Below, piece after piece: positions 30,871 to 44,500 of a stretch of DNA of 64,000 nt. The stretch spans positions 13,957,584 to 14,021,583 of the forward strand of contig NC_092692.1 of the NCBI RefSeq assembly GCF_964275005.1. The letters are read 5' to 3'. Source of the DNA: Diadema setosum. Lineage: Eukaryota > Echinodermata > Echinoidea > Diadematoida > Diadematidae. Under the pieces are notes generated by a model. That model searched no databases, was not told the DNA's origin, and was given only the letters and a program-made list of their open reading frames with translations. Within the stretch, counting starts at the first letter, position 1. Every line of letters begins with the position of its first letter. The translations under genes were made by a program, and so were the position numbers.

Positions 30871-33127
30871 TTTTTTTCTTCATGACAAGATGACAAGATT
30901 CCACACTACATTTATCACGTGACAAACGGAATATTAATTAGTTCCTGTAAATTTGTCAAGAGCGGATAGTGAAGCTGAAGGCAGGTAAAACAAACCATTT
31001 CTAAAAGGTATGACTGCATGTCTTTGTATAGGGTTCGATTCATTTGACATTGCATACAACCACACACACAGAAAAAAAGGCAAAACAATATTTCTTTCTT
31101 GTTTTGTACAAACATGATTACAACTTTATTCGATATCATTTAATGCAAAATCATGACACAATCGATGACCCTACGTAGGATTGCATGTAAAAGCTGATCG
31201 TAAAGACCTATTCTCGCAAGTAACAAGACACTTGAACATATTACTTTCAATGAAAGAAAAATTAAAACGCACAAGTGATAGAGAGCACAATTTCCCTTCA
31301 CTTATTTTCTTCTTAACTGACACAGAAATTGCTCTCAAACAACATAATCATCTTTAACAGAAGAAGTTTTATTTCTAATACCGTGATCTTGACAGAATTT
31401 CGTTCAAATTATATTATTTGTAAGTAATTATATTATTTGTAAGATATTTTTGTAAGTACATGTAAAAGCGAGTCTGTAAATGAAGTAGTAAATATGTAAT
31501 ACGTGTGGTGAGGGTATTACTTGAGTACTAATTGTTGTGGTGCATGTTCTAGCCATGTGTTCTGTGAAGTATGCGTTATGTATGTGAAGTATATTCGGCG
31601 ATTTTACGACTTTTGTATTTTTGAGGTGTTTCCTTTTTTTATCGGTGGAAATAGAGACATTGAATTTCGAAAATATCAAAATCAAAACTACAGTGAAAGT
31701 CGTAACATAGAACATCTCTGCAAATCTATAAAACAAAATAAGTTTCTAAATGTTATATGAAATAGCAAACTGCGGAATTGTCGTATTGACTGTGCATACT
31801 AGTCAAGTTTCCCTTCGATTTAGTGAAATGAACTGTATGTTACTAAACTTCTTTACAGTTATTACGTGATGCTATAAGAAACTGACGTAATACTTTACGA
31901 CGTAACGCATGGTAAGTGCCTGGTACAGTATATCTGCATGTTCTCATTCATGCACGAGCGTTGGTAGTGTTTTATACAAGAGGCACTGTAAGAATGGATC
32001 TAGGTCAGAAGAAAAAACTACAGTCTATACATATTAAGTTTCCAGAGGTTTTGCCACTAACCAGTACCATTTCCTCTCGCATTCATCTACTTAGTACTCT
32101 TTCCGTGTGTGTGTTTTTAGGTTTTGTTTTCTTCCTCAATATGCTTTCTCTGGACGTCTCTCGAAGTATTTAGCAACCACTCGACTTCTACGTGAACAAC
32201 TTTAATGCAAAATAAACTATGAACATTTTCTCTTCTTCTCTAACATTACATAGTTCTTATTTTTCAACCCTTTAAGCAATCGTCACTTCGCCATCACCTG
32301 CAAAGAAAATGACCAAGGGAGTCTAACCTTGCGTTAGGAAAAAAAAATATACATGTACCTTTATATAACTACGCAAACTCTATTGTTCTTTTACCTTTTT
32401 TGATCAGAAACTTTCCTTCGTGAACTGCATGAGCACTGCTAATTTTGCCCTCCTCTTTGTAGAGATCAAACGTTGATATCAATTTTGTTCACTGAAACCC
32501 CTCAAAACAAAAATGCTCAAATTCTATTGTTGTTATTTCTTTTTTGAAAGAAAAATATGACTGTGCCCCGTATCCTGGAGCAAATGTATAAATGTGTCGT
32601 AGTACATGCAGTCTAGGCAAAAGTTTGAATTTGCAAACTTGCTTTGCACAAGCTCACTCACTTACCATGAAAGATTTGACTTGAAATGTCCAAAGGTACT
32701 ATCGTCTTTCTGTTGATATGTTTATATAGGCCCTAAGCAAATCATCACCTGCCCTGTTGCTAAACTCTACCGTACACCTAACGCCATTTACGAGTATTCA
32801 GTTTGATCCGTACAAAGACAATCATGTCACGTGACGAACTACCGGAAAACGCATTTCATCTCAAAATATGAAACACTCTCGCTACTTTTCTTACGAAATA
32901 CGGAAAAGACATTGACTACGTTCCCCTCATGAACACATTTATTGTTATGTACATCTGAATCGAAGACTAATTGTGAAAATTGCCGTACGAGGATTGGATA
33001 TTCCAGATTAACATATACATCAGTCCAACGTATATCATGCTACAACGCACACATAGCAAATATGCAGATATATCTTACCCACGTGTCGTTCAACTCTAAC
33101 TTCTTAGGACATAAACGGTGACATAAA
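30871..33127. other. Intergenic, no gene seen
   Basis: AT-rich DNA with no supported exon or repeat of note. Confidence 0.4.
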
Positions 33128-33280
33128 ATGTGGACTACGTCAAACGGGGAGCCGGTGCAGGTGACTAAGTATGAGTCAGTTGTAAATCGACTTGAAAGTC
33201 ATGACATTAAGATGGAGGGAACCAGGCAACAACTTCAACAAATTATTCAACTCCAAACAAAGTCATGTATTATTATGTAA
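33128..33280 (+). CDS. Small 50-codon frame with coding-like composition
   Basis: ATG to TAA encodes MWTTSNGEPVQVTKYESVVN followed by RLESHDIKMEGTRQQLQQII and QLQTKSCIIM. The first 40 residues look like real protein with a helical, coiled-coil-like end, unlike the surrounding DNA. It could be a decayed retroelement fragment, a short peptide, or an exon whose true edges I cannot place. No family was recognised. Confidence 0.35.
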   Translation: MWTTSNGEPVQVTKYESVVNRLESHDIKMEGTRQQLQQIIQLQTKSCIIM

Positions 33281-34631
33281 TGAGTCCCATCTCAACGTTG
33301 GTAGTAAAATGTATACAACAAGGAGGATTGGGGACTCCGTTTAGTTCAATTTTCGTATGTTCACATGCGTGTGTATAAAATTACAAAACATATACAATCT
33401 CGCCTACTGACCATACATTTCTCATGAAAAGTCTACCAACTAATGACGTGTCAATAGCTTGGAAACGGGAAAAAAAGCTGAGCTAGCGGGAACAATGACG
33501 CAAGATCATATTAGATTCATTATGGGTAGACGACATAGGAACTAGAAACCAAATTAGTCCCGAGTTATCATTAATATAGTTTTCATCAAGTTTGTGTAGG
33601 TCCAATAAGTGTGTAAACTGATGAAGTTAATGTCAAAATGATATTGAACAATCATACTTTTACAAGAAAACCTCGAATATAGTATGTACATCTTAACATG
33701 ATATTGTGCTGCATGGTCATGTGGCAGAAAGCCATTGTTTAATGTCGTGTTATAGTGACGGTCAGCTTACGTCAAACACACTCCATTATGTTTCCATCTT
33801 TAATGCAAGCAAACGATGCGCGTATAAAAGGTGTCTCGAAACTTGCATGTCAACACAAAAACGAAAGAAAGATGTGTGCAAAGTTAACCGTCACCACACA
33901 CATTCGCAGAAATCGAGTACAAAATTCGGATGATGAACACCATCCAGACATTCCTTTTCTATCCTACACCCTAACTCTACCAAGAACATCAAAATGTTGC
34001 AATGTGAGAATTTTGGTTTTCTTCGTACAAAAATATAATATTTGGAAGCATGTACTGTTTCCATGACGAACTTGAAGTCCGTCACGAAAGCTAAATGAAA
34101 CACAACTGATAAGAACTCCAGAATCCAGCGATCAGTAAACACTTTATAGGTGCCGTGTGCGTAATGTATAGTGAAGTACCTTGCCCTATCAAGAAACTAT
34201 AGTTTTCCATTGGTCCGTGTCGACGAGTGACGTCATGGCCAACTGACCAACCAGTGCCTCCTGCCTGATTAGTTTTTTTCAAATGCGTTTTGTGGACCAC
34301 TTTAAGTTGGCCATGCTGTACGCAAAGCCACGTTGAAATGAAATATACACATCTAAATATGAATCTAAATACAGGTTTGATTTGATTGAATGGTTGAAAA
34401 TCGAATTATCTATTACTCTTACATGAGAATTCAAACATAACTCTTCATAACATTGTTGTCATGATGATCTCATTTTTGCTTCCGTATGAAGTTGAAGAAA
34501 TTTCCACAGATGAAGCTGTTTGTGTGCTAAACTTGATTATGATATAATTACATGATTGCGACTGCCATTTCAACAACTTTGAATCCTCACAGTAAGTTGA
34601 TTATTTTGCTGCTACGGGTGTTGCTGATTTT
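33281..34631. other. Intergenic, no gene seen
   Basis: No supported feature. Frames here are short and uncorrelated with base composition. Confidence 0.4.
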
Positions 34632-34960
34632 GTGAGTTGTTCAAGAAGTATGATGAAAAACATGAGGCATACTGCTTTGCCCGACGCGAGAAGAGGACCC
34701 GATCCCGTGGAGAAGGTCTACATGACAGCTGGTATATCGAAATGTTGCAATATACTCGCTGACCAAATCGGACGAGCAATCAAAAAGGCCGGTCGTGCCT
34801 TGCTAGCATCACGTGGTGGACAAAATAATCCTGGTACGCTCGCGAACCTCTTCCGGATACGGCAGCCGAATGGTCGGCGGATGCCGGCTGGCACCTCACA
34901 ACCCTGGCTGTTGTCATTGCAGCCATTACCCACTATATACACAGCACGCCCTGGTTGTTT
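34632..34960 (+). other. GC-richer coding-like patch of unknown nature
   Basis: Two plus-strand frames each look protein-like over part of this patch. One is a 138-codon open frame with D-P-V-E-K-V-Y-M-T-A-G and P-G-T-L-A-N-L-F-R-I-R-Q-P-N. The other has L-F-K-K-Y-D-E-K-H-E-A-Y-C-F-A-R-R-E-K and, after two stops, a hydrophobic stretch W-H-L-T-T-L-A-V-V-I-A-A-I-T. A frame-shifted pseudogene, a transposon fragment or an exon pair is possible. I could not choose. Confidence 0.25.
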
Positions 34961-35405
34961 TGAGGTTTTTGACCTCAAAAAGTTTACAATCATTATCGCC
35001 AGCAAAGCTAAACGAGACCCTCCTTCCCTCTCCCAAAAGAAAACATGAAAGATAATAAACACAGTGAAAGAACAGAGGGGCAGGTTTACGCGTTAAAAAT
35101 GATATGCATTTCACGGGAATGATAATTATGAAAATGACAGGATTATGGGCATTCAATGCAAATAACATCTGAACGAGTGCGTATGGGGAAACAAAAGTGA
35201 AAAGCTGCTACGACAGCGTACACAGAATAGGACGAGTTTTGTGTAGCGTGTGGAGGCCTGAAACCAGATTGTCTAATAAGTAGGCCCGTTCGTGTGTGGA
35301 TTGGTAGTTAGTTGTAGCACTGATGGCTGACCCACGGAACAAAAGTAAGGCGTGTAGTGTTTCCTGCCCATCACTGGTTAGGCTGACTCGTGGATCATCG
35401 GTCGA

Positions 35406-35897
35406 TCATACCTCCCCGGCCTTGTCATTTGCCTTCTCGTCGGGCTTCTCGTCCGACTTTTCGTCCGACTTTTCGTCCGACTTCTCGTCCGACTCCTTCC
35501 CGGCGGATCTCTGCTGTGTGGGCTGGTAGTAGCCGTAATTCGGGCGGCAGCACCAGTTGGCCAGAAGGCACATGATTAGGAGAATGAGTATCAAGAGCAC
35601 GGGCACCACGGCGCTGTAGACCAGACTCGACGACACGCTCGGCCCATTGACGATGGCTCCGTGGACCTTGCCGACCAGCAGCTCCAAGCCGGTGTACGTC
35701 GTCGATCTCCGCCGTCCGGCGTGCACCGTCGTCGGCGGAGCGAGGGTTCCCGACCCATTGACGGCGAGAGCGCCACCTTTCGGTGAAGGCGTGGAAGGCG
35801 GTAAGCCGATTAGCTGGCCGTCCCCGAAGGTGTTCAGCTGAACCATTTCGATGTCAGAAATGACTCGTTCTGCCGTCTCTCCGAGTGAGATGTGTAA
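35406..35897 (-). CDS. Membrane protein terminal exon (transmembrane helix and tail)
   Basis: The acceptor is TTTCTATCTACAG. It encodes LHISLGETAERVISDIEMVQ, a Pro/Thr/Ser linker, a hydrophobic helix at about 35650-35575 and a Lys/Asp/Glu-rich tail with four to five S/P-D-E-K units (12-bp repeats at 35436-35495). The frame ends ..DKAGEV then TGA. GGGGAG|GTATGA at the stop is also a plausible splice donor, which would skip this stop. Confidence 0.78.
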   Translation of the reverse strand, partial: LHISLGETAERVISDIEMVQLNTFGDGQLIGLPPSTPSPKGGALAVNGSGTLAPPTTVHAGRRRSTTYTGLELLVGKVHGAIVNGPSVSSSLVYSAVVPVLLILILLIMCLLANWCCRPNYGYYQPTQQRSAGKESDEKSDEKSDEKSDEKPDEKANDKAGEV

Positions 35898-38469
35898 CTG
35901 TAGATAGAAACAAATTTCAAAGTAATTCGTTACGCGTTAGAAACATCTAAGTGTCCGCATCACAGTACAGTGCATTCCCATTATAACGAACACGGTTATA
36001 ACGAAATTCCAGTTACAACGAAGTAAAAATTCAGGCCGCAAAGTTATTCGCTGCATGTCTTTTATTGTTTATTTGTTCGGTTATAACGAAATTTTGATAT
36101 AACGAAAGAAATCATGCTGGTCTCGAGGAATTCATTATAACAGGAGTCCACTGTAGTCTACTTTATTTGGCAGCTTGTTTTTGTAGTCACCCTCATCACA
36201 AGCTCTCTGTTCATTAGAACGATATCCTGGTAATTGATATGGTTATCATCAGTATGTACGTTTCCTGTGATCTTTAAGCTATTCAAAATGCATGCTACGG
36301 AAAGTGAATTTTATTTAAAAGTGAACTGACACAGTGTAAAAACTACGCGACTCTCATTTTGAAATTCACAGTCGTCAGTAATCGCAGTGTCATGGTTTGA
36401 ACAGATAGCCGTACAGCGTGAACACATCCGGAAAATAATAGATGAATGAATTAATGAATAAATAAAACAACCACAAATTAATAGTTATATGTTCCAAATA
36501 CTAACCTAATGTACAACTTGATAGATACATAAATGAATGCATGGATGAATAGTTTGATAATACATTAAGTATGAATGGACAGAAGCTATTCAAGAATATT
36601 TTGCTGAGAGACAAATCCGTCTGTAACAATTCATTCTTTGTGCCATGTGCATTTGAAGGCTTTTCGAACTGTGAAGTAAGAGAATATCACCGTGTGCATA
36701 CATTCTTGATTTTCATTCCTGAGGGCGCTCTTTTCATAGAAAGGAAACGACTGTTAACGAGATGTTCGTATCAGTATTCGCTAATTCAACAAGCACCACG
36801 ATCACTACTGTCATTCGACTGACATTAAAGATCTGAACAATCCATGAAAAATGTGTTATTGCACAAAAAATATCGAACAAGTATTGAAAATCTTAATATT
36901 ATCACCGGAAATGCCCCCCCCCCCTTAATGAGAAGTTGACTTTTATGAGTGAAAAGAGCTAAATCAAACTAACACCCATAATGTTGCTGTGAAGGAAGGG
37001 TGATTATTTATTTTCCTTGCGGTCATACAAAACCATTAAATTTGTACTATATCTGATTTGCGACTGTGATGACGATCACGTCATACTTCATTCTTCTGTT
37101 TGGTCAATAAACTCACTGACAATCAATGTAAAGATAAAAAATGAATTTTCACTTAATTGCACATTGTATTTTGTACGAAACACTAGTACATAAGATGATA
37201 GTTCAATCGTCCCATGTTGAGCACCAGCTACCCAAGACCTTGAGATCAATACTTGCCGGGTGTTATCTTGATCTGTCTGGAAAACGAGCAACGGGGCTTT
37301 GGTTACTCACAGGATTCCAACACCCATGGAGGGATAACTAAAACTCTCCGGGGGGGATCAACCCCTAAAGCCGGCCGAAGACAGACGGGGAGAGATATAT
37401 AAAGGCGTGAGCCGAATGTCTGCTCTTACCTCGTCATCGTACAGGCTGTAGAAGATGAGCACGTTGTCCTGGCAACCGTGATCGGCGAACCACGCCCTGC
37501 GGACCTCGTCGGCGAAATCTTTCGCTTTCACTTTCATCGGCTCGAACTCACTGCAAGAGATGCAAAGTTTGATTAACAGACTGGTAGATATCGGCCTCGT
37601 TCTTTATTATTTCATGTAAATCAAGCATGTTCACATAATCATACATGAAAGTGTTATATGTATCATGCATATTTATTTATATGAATTTAGTGATATATAT
37701 ATATATAATTATATATATTCATATACACACATTATGTACATATTCATAACTATATAACGCCTGGAGAGATCCTTGTCATTTGATTGGTTGTTGCAATTGA
37801 TCATTCGGCCCATTTCACTATGACATCATCATCCGTGCAATCGTGGCTCCATATACCGTGCAATTTTGGATCCATACGATTTTGGTCCATTGCACGCTAG
37901 CTGAGAGCCCGGCACACACGCGTGTAAAACGCTTGCGTTTGCAGTGTGTGTAGTATGCTACAGCGCGCTAGAAGCTTGCGTTTGCACTGTGTGTATGCGA
38001 CAGCGCGCTAGCGTAAAGCGCTCAGCGATCAAGCGTAAAGCTGCACTCAGCGAGCACTCTCGCGATCTTAGATTCTCTCTTTGTTTCTAAATTAATAAAA
38101 CATCAAATAACAAGGATCTATTTCAGGCGTTATATAAAACAAATAATAAATGTTTTTCATTCGTGCGATGGACAGAATATTTCATTCGGTGAAAGATGAA
38201 ATGTTTGATCCATTCAACTCGGCTGCGCCTCGTTGAATGGATCATTTCATCTTTCACCTCATGAAATATTCTGTCCATTGCACTCATAAACATTCATTAT
38301 TTGTATAACATATGCTTATATATTATCAGGCACGTGAATATACAATACAGAATATAATATGTTAAGTTATGATGAGAGAGGGAGATGTCATTCATATTCA
38401 CATAATTGATATGAATTCACAATTACAGCGTACAATAATGTGTGGTCACTTCAATTGCAACTGCCTTCT

Positions 38470-38503
<34 letters not shown>

Positions 38504-41500
38504 CGCGCGTCGTATGTTTGTGTGTGCATTTTGACATCACCCGCTGCGTCAGTAGTATAGTAGTAGTAGACTAGTACAATGGAATCTTCTGTGACTTGAT
38601 TTCAACGATTTCAGATTGTACGTTCCTAGTCTGAAGAGGGGCTGAGTTGTGTGAAAGGTGCAGCGGAGTTGCTTTTGACGCGCGAGAATGATTGTCAGTT
38701 CCGCGCATGCCCCACGAGTTGAGTAACAACCGTCACCAGTGCGCATGCACGATTATGCCAATCAGCTATTCAGTCTGCGTAAATACTAGCGACTGAATCC
38801 AGGCTTATAATCTATATATAGATATATGCTTTTTGCAAAGTATTATGCTGCTTAAATTTCGCCGAGATTAATCCCATCTGGAGCCCACGGGACAAGATTG
38901 AGTTTCACTTCTCACATAAACGTTTGAAATAACATAGTAATTGTCTTTGGCTTGACGGAAATCGAATATTTTGTCCACACTTTTTTTTTTCCAGTATAGT
39001 ATAACAGCTGCTGCCACACTTTGCAGCTTTTTCAAGTGGCATCAAGAGAGATCCAGAGTGGGGAAAACCCCTTCTCAGTATTCTATCCTCTGTTGGGTAC
39101 TCTATCCACTATTAGCTATTTTTAAGTCGTCTTGCGGGGGCGCGCTCTCTCTCTCTCTCTCCTTCACTCTCTTCACATAATATGTCTCTTTGTTTTCTCC
39201 TATTCAATTCTCTCTCTCTCTTATTCCTATTACCTCAAGCTAACACCTTTAGTGTGTCGCAATTCTTAATTTGCCTGAGTTTATTGGGCAATTTGTGATG
39301 TGTTGATAAGCAGGCTCTTTTGCTTTCTATATCTAGAGTAGATGTGGATGTGTTTGTGAAAGTACTTACGCACTTGATGACATTTCATGTTTCGCACGCA
39401 CACTCAAACATGCATACACACATACAGAAACACACATACATACATACATACATACACCCATACATACAAACATATACATGCAAGCAAGCATGCATAATAG
39501 GTACGTGCAACCTGAAGTCACCTCACCCCTTTCCGCCCAGTCTGTCGTCGCCTCTTTAATCCACACTGTCTATTTACAGTGCGCGCATACCTTTCCATCA
39601 AAGACCAGAGATTAACACCCGCCCCTGATCCCCCCCCCCCCCCTCGAAAGATTTCGACGTTAAACCCACGGAGGTGTCTCGAAACTCGATGGGCTTCGGT
39701 CGGTTGGTCTGTGTAGGTCGGGTGAGTGTTGGTCGCGAATTTGGAGAGGGGTTGGGGGGCGGGGGGGGGGGTTAGATTGTACACCATTTCTTGTTTTTCT
39801 GGGATCATGAAAACACATATCAAAACATTTGTGCGGCTCAATACTTCCGGTTTATCATTAGATATACTACGAATATTCAAACAAAGAAGAAGGAAAAACG
39901 ATGCTCCTTGTTTATAGCATACTTTTCGCCAGTACCAAGGAATGTATCACTACCTCACAACATATTTTTAGCACGTCGCAAGGCATTGCTCTGTATGCTC
40001 TTGAAAACAAGCACACAATACAGGTAAGAACTATCACTAAACATGATGTCAAAGTCATTATGATGACAGTGAAAATTAACTTAATTAACTTAATCAGAAA
40101 AACTGAATTCGTAATACAATGTATTGATTATGATAACAGCATTATTACAGTAATGGCGACTCCACTGATTTCCATGATTACAAATTATCATATTCCATAA
40201 CATCATTTATTGTGATTATTATGTAAAACAAACTACTCTTCATCCATGCCCGAACAGACTCTAAAACTATCTAAAGATTTTGTAAAGAACCCACCATGTT
40301 ATCGTACAACACCCGTTCATTAAGTGTTCTTTAACAATGTCCAACAGTGAAACGAAAATCGTTGCTACACATCTACATGACGTGTGATAATGGAAAACAA
40401 GACGCTGGAATGTGGCACTGCTCCGCCGCTGTTCGAATAACTTTGTTTACTTTTTCAATTCCTTGAGTTTTTGTATTTCTTTTTTTATTTGCATTCGTAA
40501 CCGCCCTTTTTTATTTTCAGCCATTTGTATATTCTAATTGTTGTAACATAATAGTATGTCTTTACACTCAGTTAATCATGCTTATTTCTTAGTTTGCATT
40601 TCGACGATGAACTCAATATCAGTCTGTGACAGATAGTACTCCAGAGTAGCGATTTGTTCTCATAAACAACAACAACTGCATCAGGTGGAAAAACGGAGGA
40701 AATACGTTTCAGTGAGCAGGTATGGAGTGACACGTCCGAGCATATTCATGATCACGGGATGGGGGGGGGGGGAGGGGCGAGAACAAGGGGGTGTCTATCC
40801 TAGAATATAAGTCACTGGCAATTGGAATGGAGTTCAAGAACGGACGGGATGACTGATGCATATAATGCCTAACATAAGCAGGGTATTTCAGGCGAGCGAA
40901 CTCTCGGCGCTGAGTGAGTGCTCGAATGTTAGGAAATGAAGACGGTTACGAACACACTCAGTGCTATCCATTCATCAACCCACAAACGTGCCTCCATTTT
41001 GTAAGCATCATCCCAAGCGCGCAAAAGAAAGAAGAGCTGAATGAGACCGCGTCTGTCATCGCATCAACAGCGCCCTCTAGTGGTCATCTTTTTATGGTTT
41101 TGTTTTGCTTTTTTTCCCCTTAACAAAATTATCTCTCCCTATCAGCGTGATCCTCGCACTTTACCTGTGCCATCTTTATCTTTCCACCGGATATTATCAT
41201 ATTCGAATCCGAATGCTTATCATCATCCATCCTCTACCAGAAGGAGATGGGATGTGGTTCAGACAGGGCTGTGGTGTCCGGCATTACTTGCTCCGAGTCA
41301 AAACCGATTGAACTCATGAGGTGTGAAACTGGTCCATAAAATCGCACCAGTCTCCCCTGTTGCTTCCAACCAATGAGGTGTACACAAGAGAGACTCTGAC
41401 ACCCAGGAGAGCCTCTGAAACCTTCCCTGCTCCAACCATACACGAGTAAAAACGACTCATTTCCGCAAATGAGTACCCGTAACAACAGTATTGTGGCATA

Positions 41501-44500
41501 AGATTGCCACACAAAGTCGTGCGTGATGATTGCAATGCAGGCTATATCAAATGGGTGGTTATGAAATGAGGGCGCCCCTCTCTCAAGCGTGACAGGTGCC
41601 AAGGCGAAGCTTATTACGTCCTTCTGCAGCCAGACTGTCCTTGGCTTCATCTCTAACATAAACTTTCAGATAACAAAGGAAGGTTTATTATATACCCTTG
41701 ACTCTTTATATCTCCATCACTTATGCCTGTTTTCACAGCTGGAATATTCGTAAGGCGGCATAATCTTACGTCAATGACGGCAAAATAAAAATGCTTCATT
41801 AATGTCATTAAACTCGTAATTTCGTTAAATGACAAAATCATGACGAGAAAACAGAAAAAAACAACAACCCAAGGCCAACTAATGAAAGAGAGAGAGAGAG
41901 AGAGAAAGGGGGAGGGTAAGAGAGTTGAGAAAGAGTGTGTTTTATGATATCTTTGCGAACATAAGAGATAAAGAGAGGGAGACATCGAAGAGCACAGAAA
42001 GAGGAGCTTGGAAAGGGAGGGAGAGAGGAAAAGAGGAAGCGAGTATGTCTGTGTTGTGTGTAACAGGGAGAGGCGGTGCATAGTGTGTTGCATCAAGGAT
42101 GTATACGGTGTGATACCTCTCTGGTTGCACATACTTGGCAAAGCTTGCTATCGAGCACCGTGAAAGGCTTTCACACAAAAGGTGACATGGAGAGGTATAA
42201 TAGCTTTATACATTTCAATTTCTGTGCCATCACTCACTGTACACTCGATCCCCTGCTCAGTGGGATCATAAAAATGGGGTAATCACACGAGACCGATAAC
42301 CACGAGTCATACAACCCACGAGTTCCAAATTGAAAAGACATCCAGGAGTCATAGAGCCCACGAGTCATAGAGCCCGTGAGTTCGACACTTGGCAAAAGAG
42401 GCCCATGAGTTCGACACTGGTAAAACCCACGAGTTCGACATTACAACACGGGGCTTAAAGGCATAATTTACCATTTGCAGATGAAACAAAAACCCAGCAT
42501 TAGTGATTTAAAATAGTTCTAAAATGTGAGTTTGGGATAGAAACAAGCTCTGTAAAAATTTGAATCAGTAAAATTGATGTCAAGTATTGTTAAATATACA
42601 AAATGTGAACAACAGTTATAACAAAAAATGTTTGCCGACTAAACCGTCTACAGTTATGATTTATTAAAGAAAAATACTGATATCTCCTTATATAATCAGG
42701 CTTATTGCGAAAATTTTATATGGTAGGATGTTTTGTGGTACAACAGACCTACTCATATGCATCAAATGTGATATCTTGAACATTGTTTAAATCACTGGTC
42801 CCAAAGGTAAACTGGACCTTTAATGTGTCGGTCTCGTGGGCCATGTTTGCTTAGTGTCGCACTATGGGCTGTATGACACGTGGCCTGTGTTACTTGTTGG
42901 CTGTATGACTCGTGGGTGTCGGTCTCGTGACGTGCAGCCATTAAAACCCTCACCGTCATGACAGTCATGTCCACCTTCCCCGCTTATTATATGGGAATAT
43001 TTCTTGCTCATCGAATTCATTATAAGCAACGCCTTGCTAGGTAATTAATTCACAACATTTGATGTCAGCATGAGGTGTAAATTCGGCAATCTAAAGGCTT
43101 TGGAAAATTCTGCAAAAGGAACAAAATTAATAAGATGAACAACGAGGGGCTTTTTCATTCTTTTTTTGTGCTTGTTTTGTTTTTACTCTACCTTCTGAAT
43201 AGTAAAACGACTGCAATAAAAAGATAACGACACCAGAAATCCAGAACCAGAGTATATGGTTTCCGGGATTTGACGGATTAAAGCAGGTGGGTTCGTGAAA
43301 ATTGAATGGACCGAGATATTAACGAGCAATCAGTTTGATTCTAACGTGATGGAGACGCACCGCCTGTAATAACCTTAATCTGATTTATGCGCGCAGTATA
43401 GCGCCCTCATCTTAAGAATAACTTGCGTTTAATCGTGTTTGTAAAGTGGTTGGATAGACTAGGTGAATAGGCTTGTTCTCTATTGTATGAAAATCATGAA
43501 TAATGTTATGATTTTCTCCTCTGAGGACTTGTTTATGTTAGTCAAATCACCTGTATATACTAAATGTAATTTGACAGCATAGAGCAGGGCATCCTGTTCA
43601 CATCAATGCCTCAGATGTTGTTACGTGTCATTTTATTTTTGTTGAAGACAAAAGACCTTGCTGTCTGGCAGTCAGAACCGAGCAATGTAACACAAAAAAT
43701 GGAAGAAATTTAGAAATAAACATAAACCAGTAAACCGGTCTATTCGGAAAACATAATAAGGAAAATTTGCCTGCACTTAGTAGCTCATCACGTTCTCAAC
43801 TTTACAAGAAGCTTTCCCCGGACGTTTTCTATGACCAACTTCGTTAATCAGTGCCAAAAGAATACTCACTCGACGAGCAGTTTAGCTTCAGATTACCTGA
43901 CACAGTGTGGCCGTAAGTCTGACATTGGTTTCCTCGTTCCTTTTGTTTTAATGTTGTATAATTAACCACAACGGAAATAGCTCTTAGCGGTACACTTCAG
44001 GAGGCATGGGGTAAAAATGGCTTACCAAAAGAGGATCACCGACCCCCCCCCCCCGAAAAAAAAAATATGGCCAACAATTAAATTTGCATGTTCAGGCAAA
44101 CTTTAAGACAGTTTCTGCAGTATAGGATGTTGTGATTAACATTGGCACTCTCGCAGTTTCATCCTTACAAGGGCCATATCTTCCTCTGTTTGAGACTATT
44201 ACGACAATAATTTCCGAACCACCGATTTCACACCTTCGCAGTTTTTGATACGCCATTCGGATGAGCCTTGTATACATAGGCCTATCCGTAGCTAGGACTA
44301 TCTCTGTCAAGCAGCCCCTGTGGTCGGGTGGATCATGGACAATCCCCTCCGCCGGAAGCGTCGCATTCCCACGTGCGGCGCTGCATACCGGGTACGGGTC
44401 GCTGCACTGGTATCTGGTCCGGCGGCGGAGGGGTAATATGATGAGATCATCATGTGTGTGGACGAACGGGCCTACCCCGTTTGTTTTACCTCTTGTCTCC

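Noticed and set aside
41234..41659. 141-codon minus-strand frame
   Set aside because: No splice sites, family motif or repeat explanation; the length is possible by chance in this moderate-GC patch.
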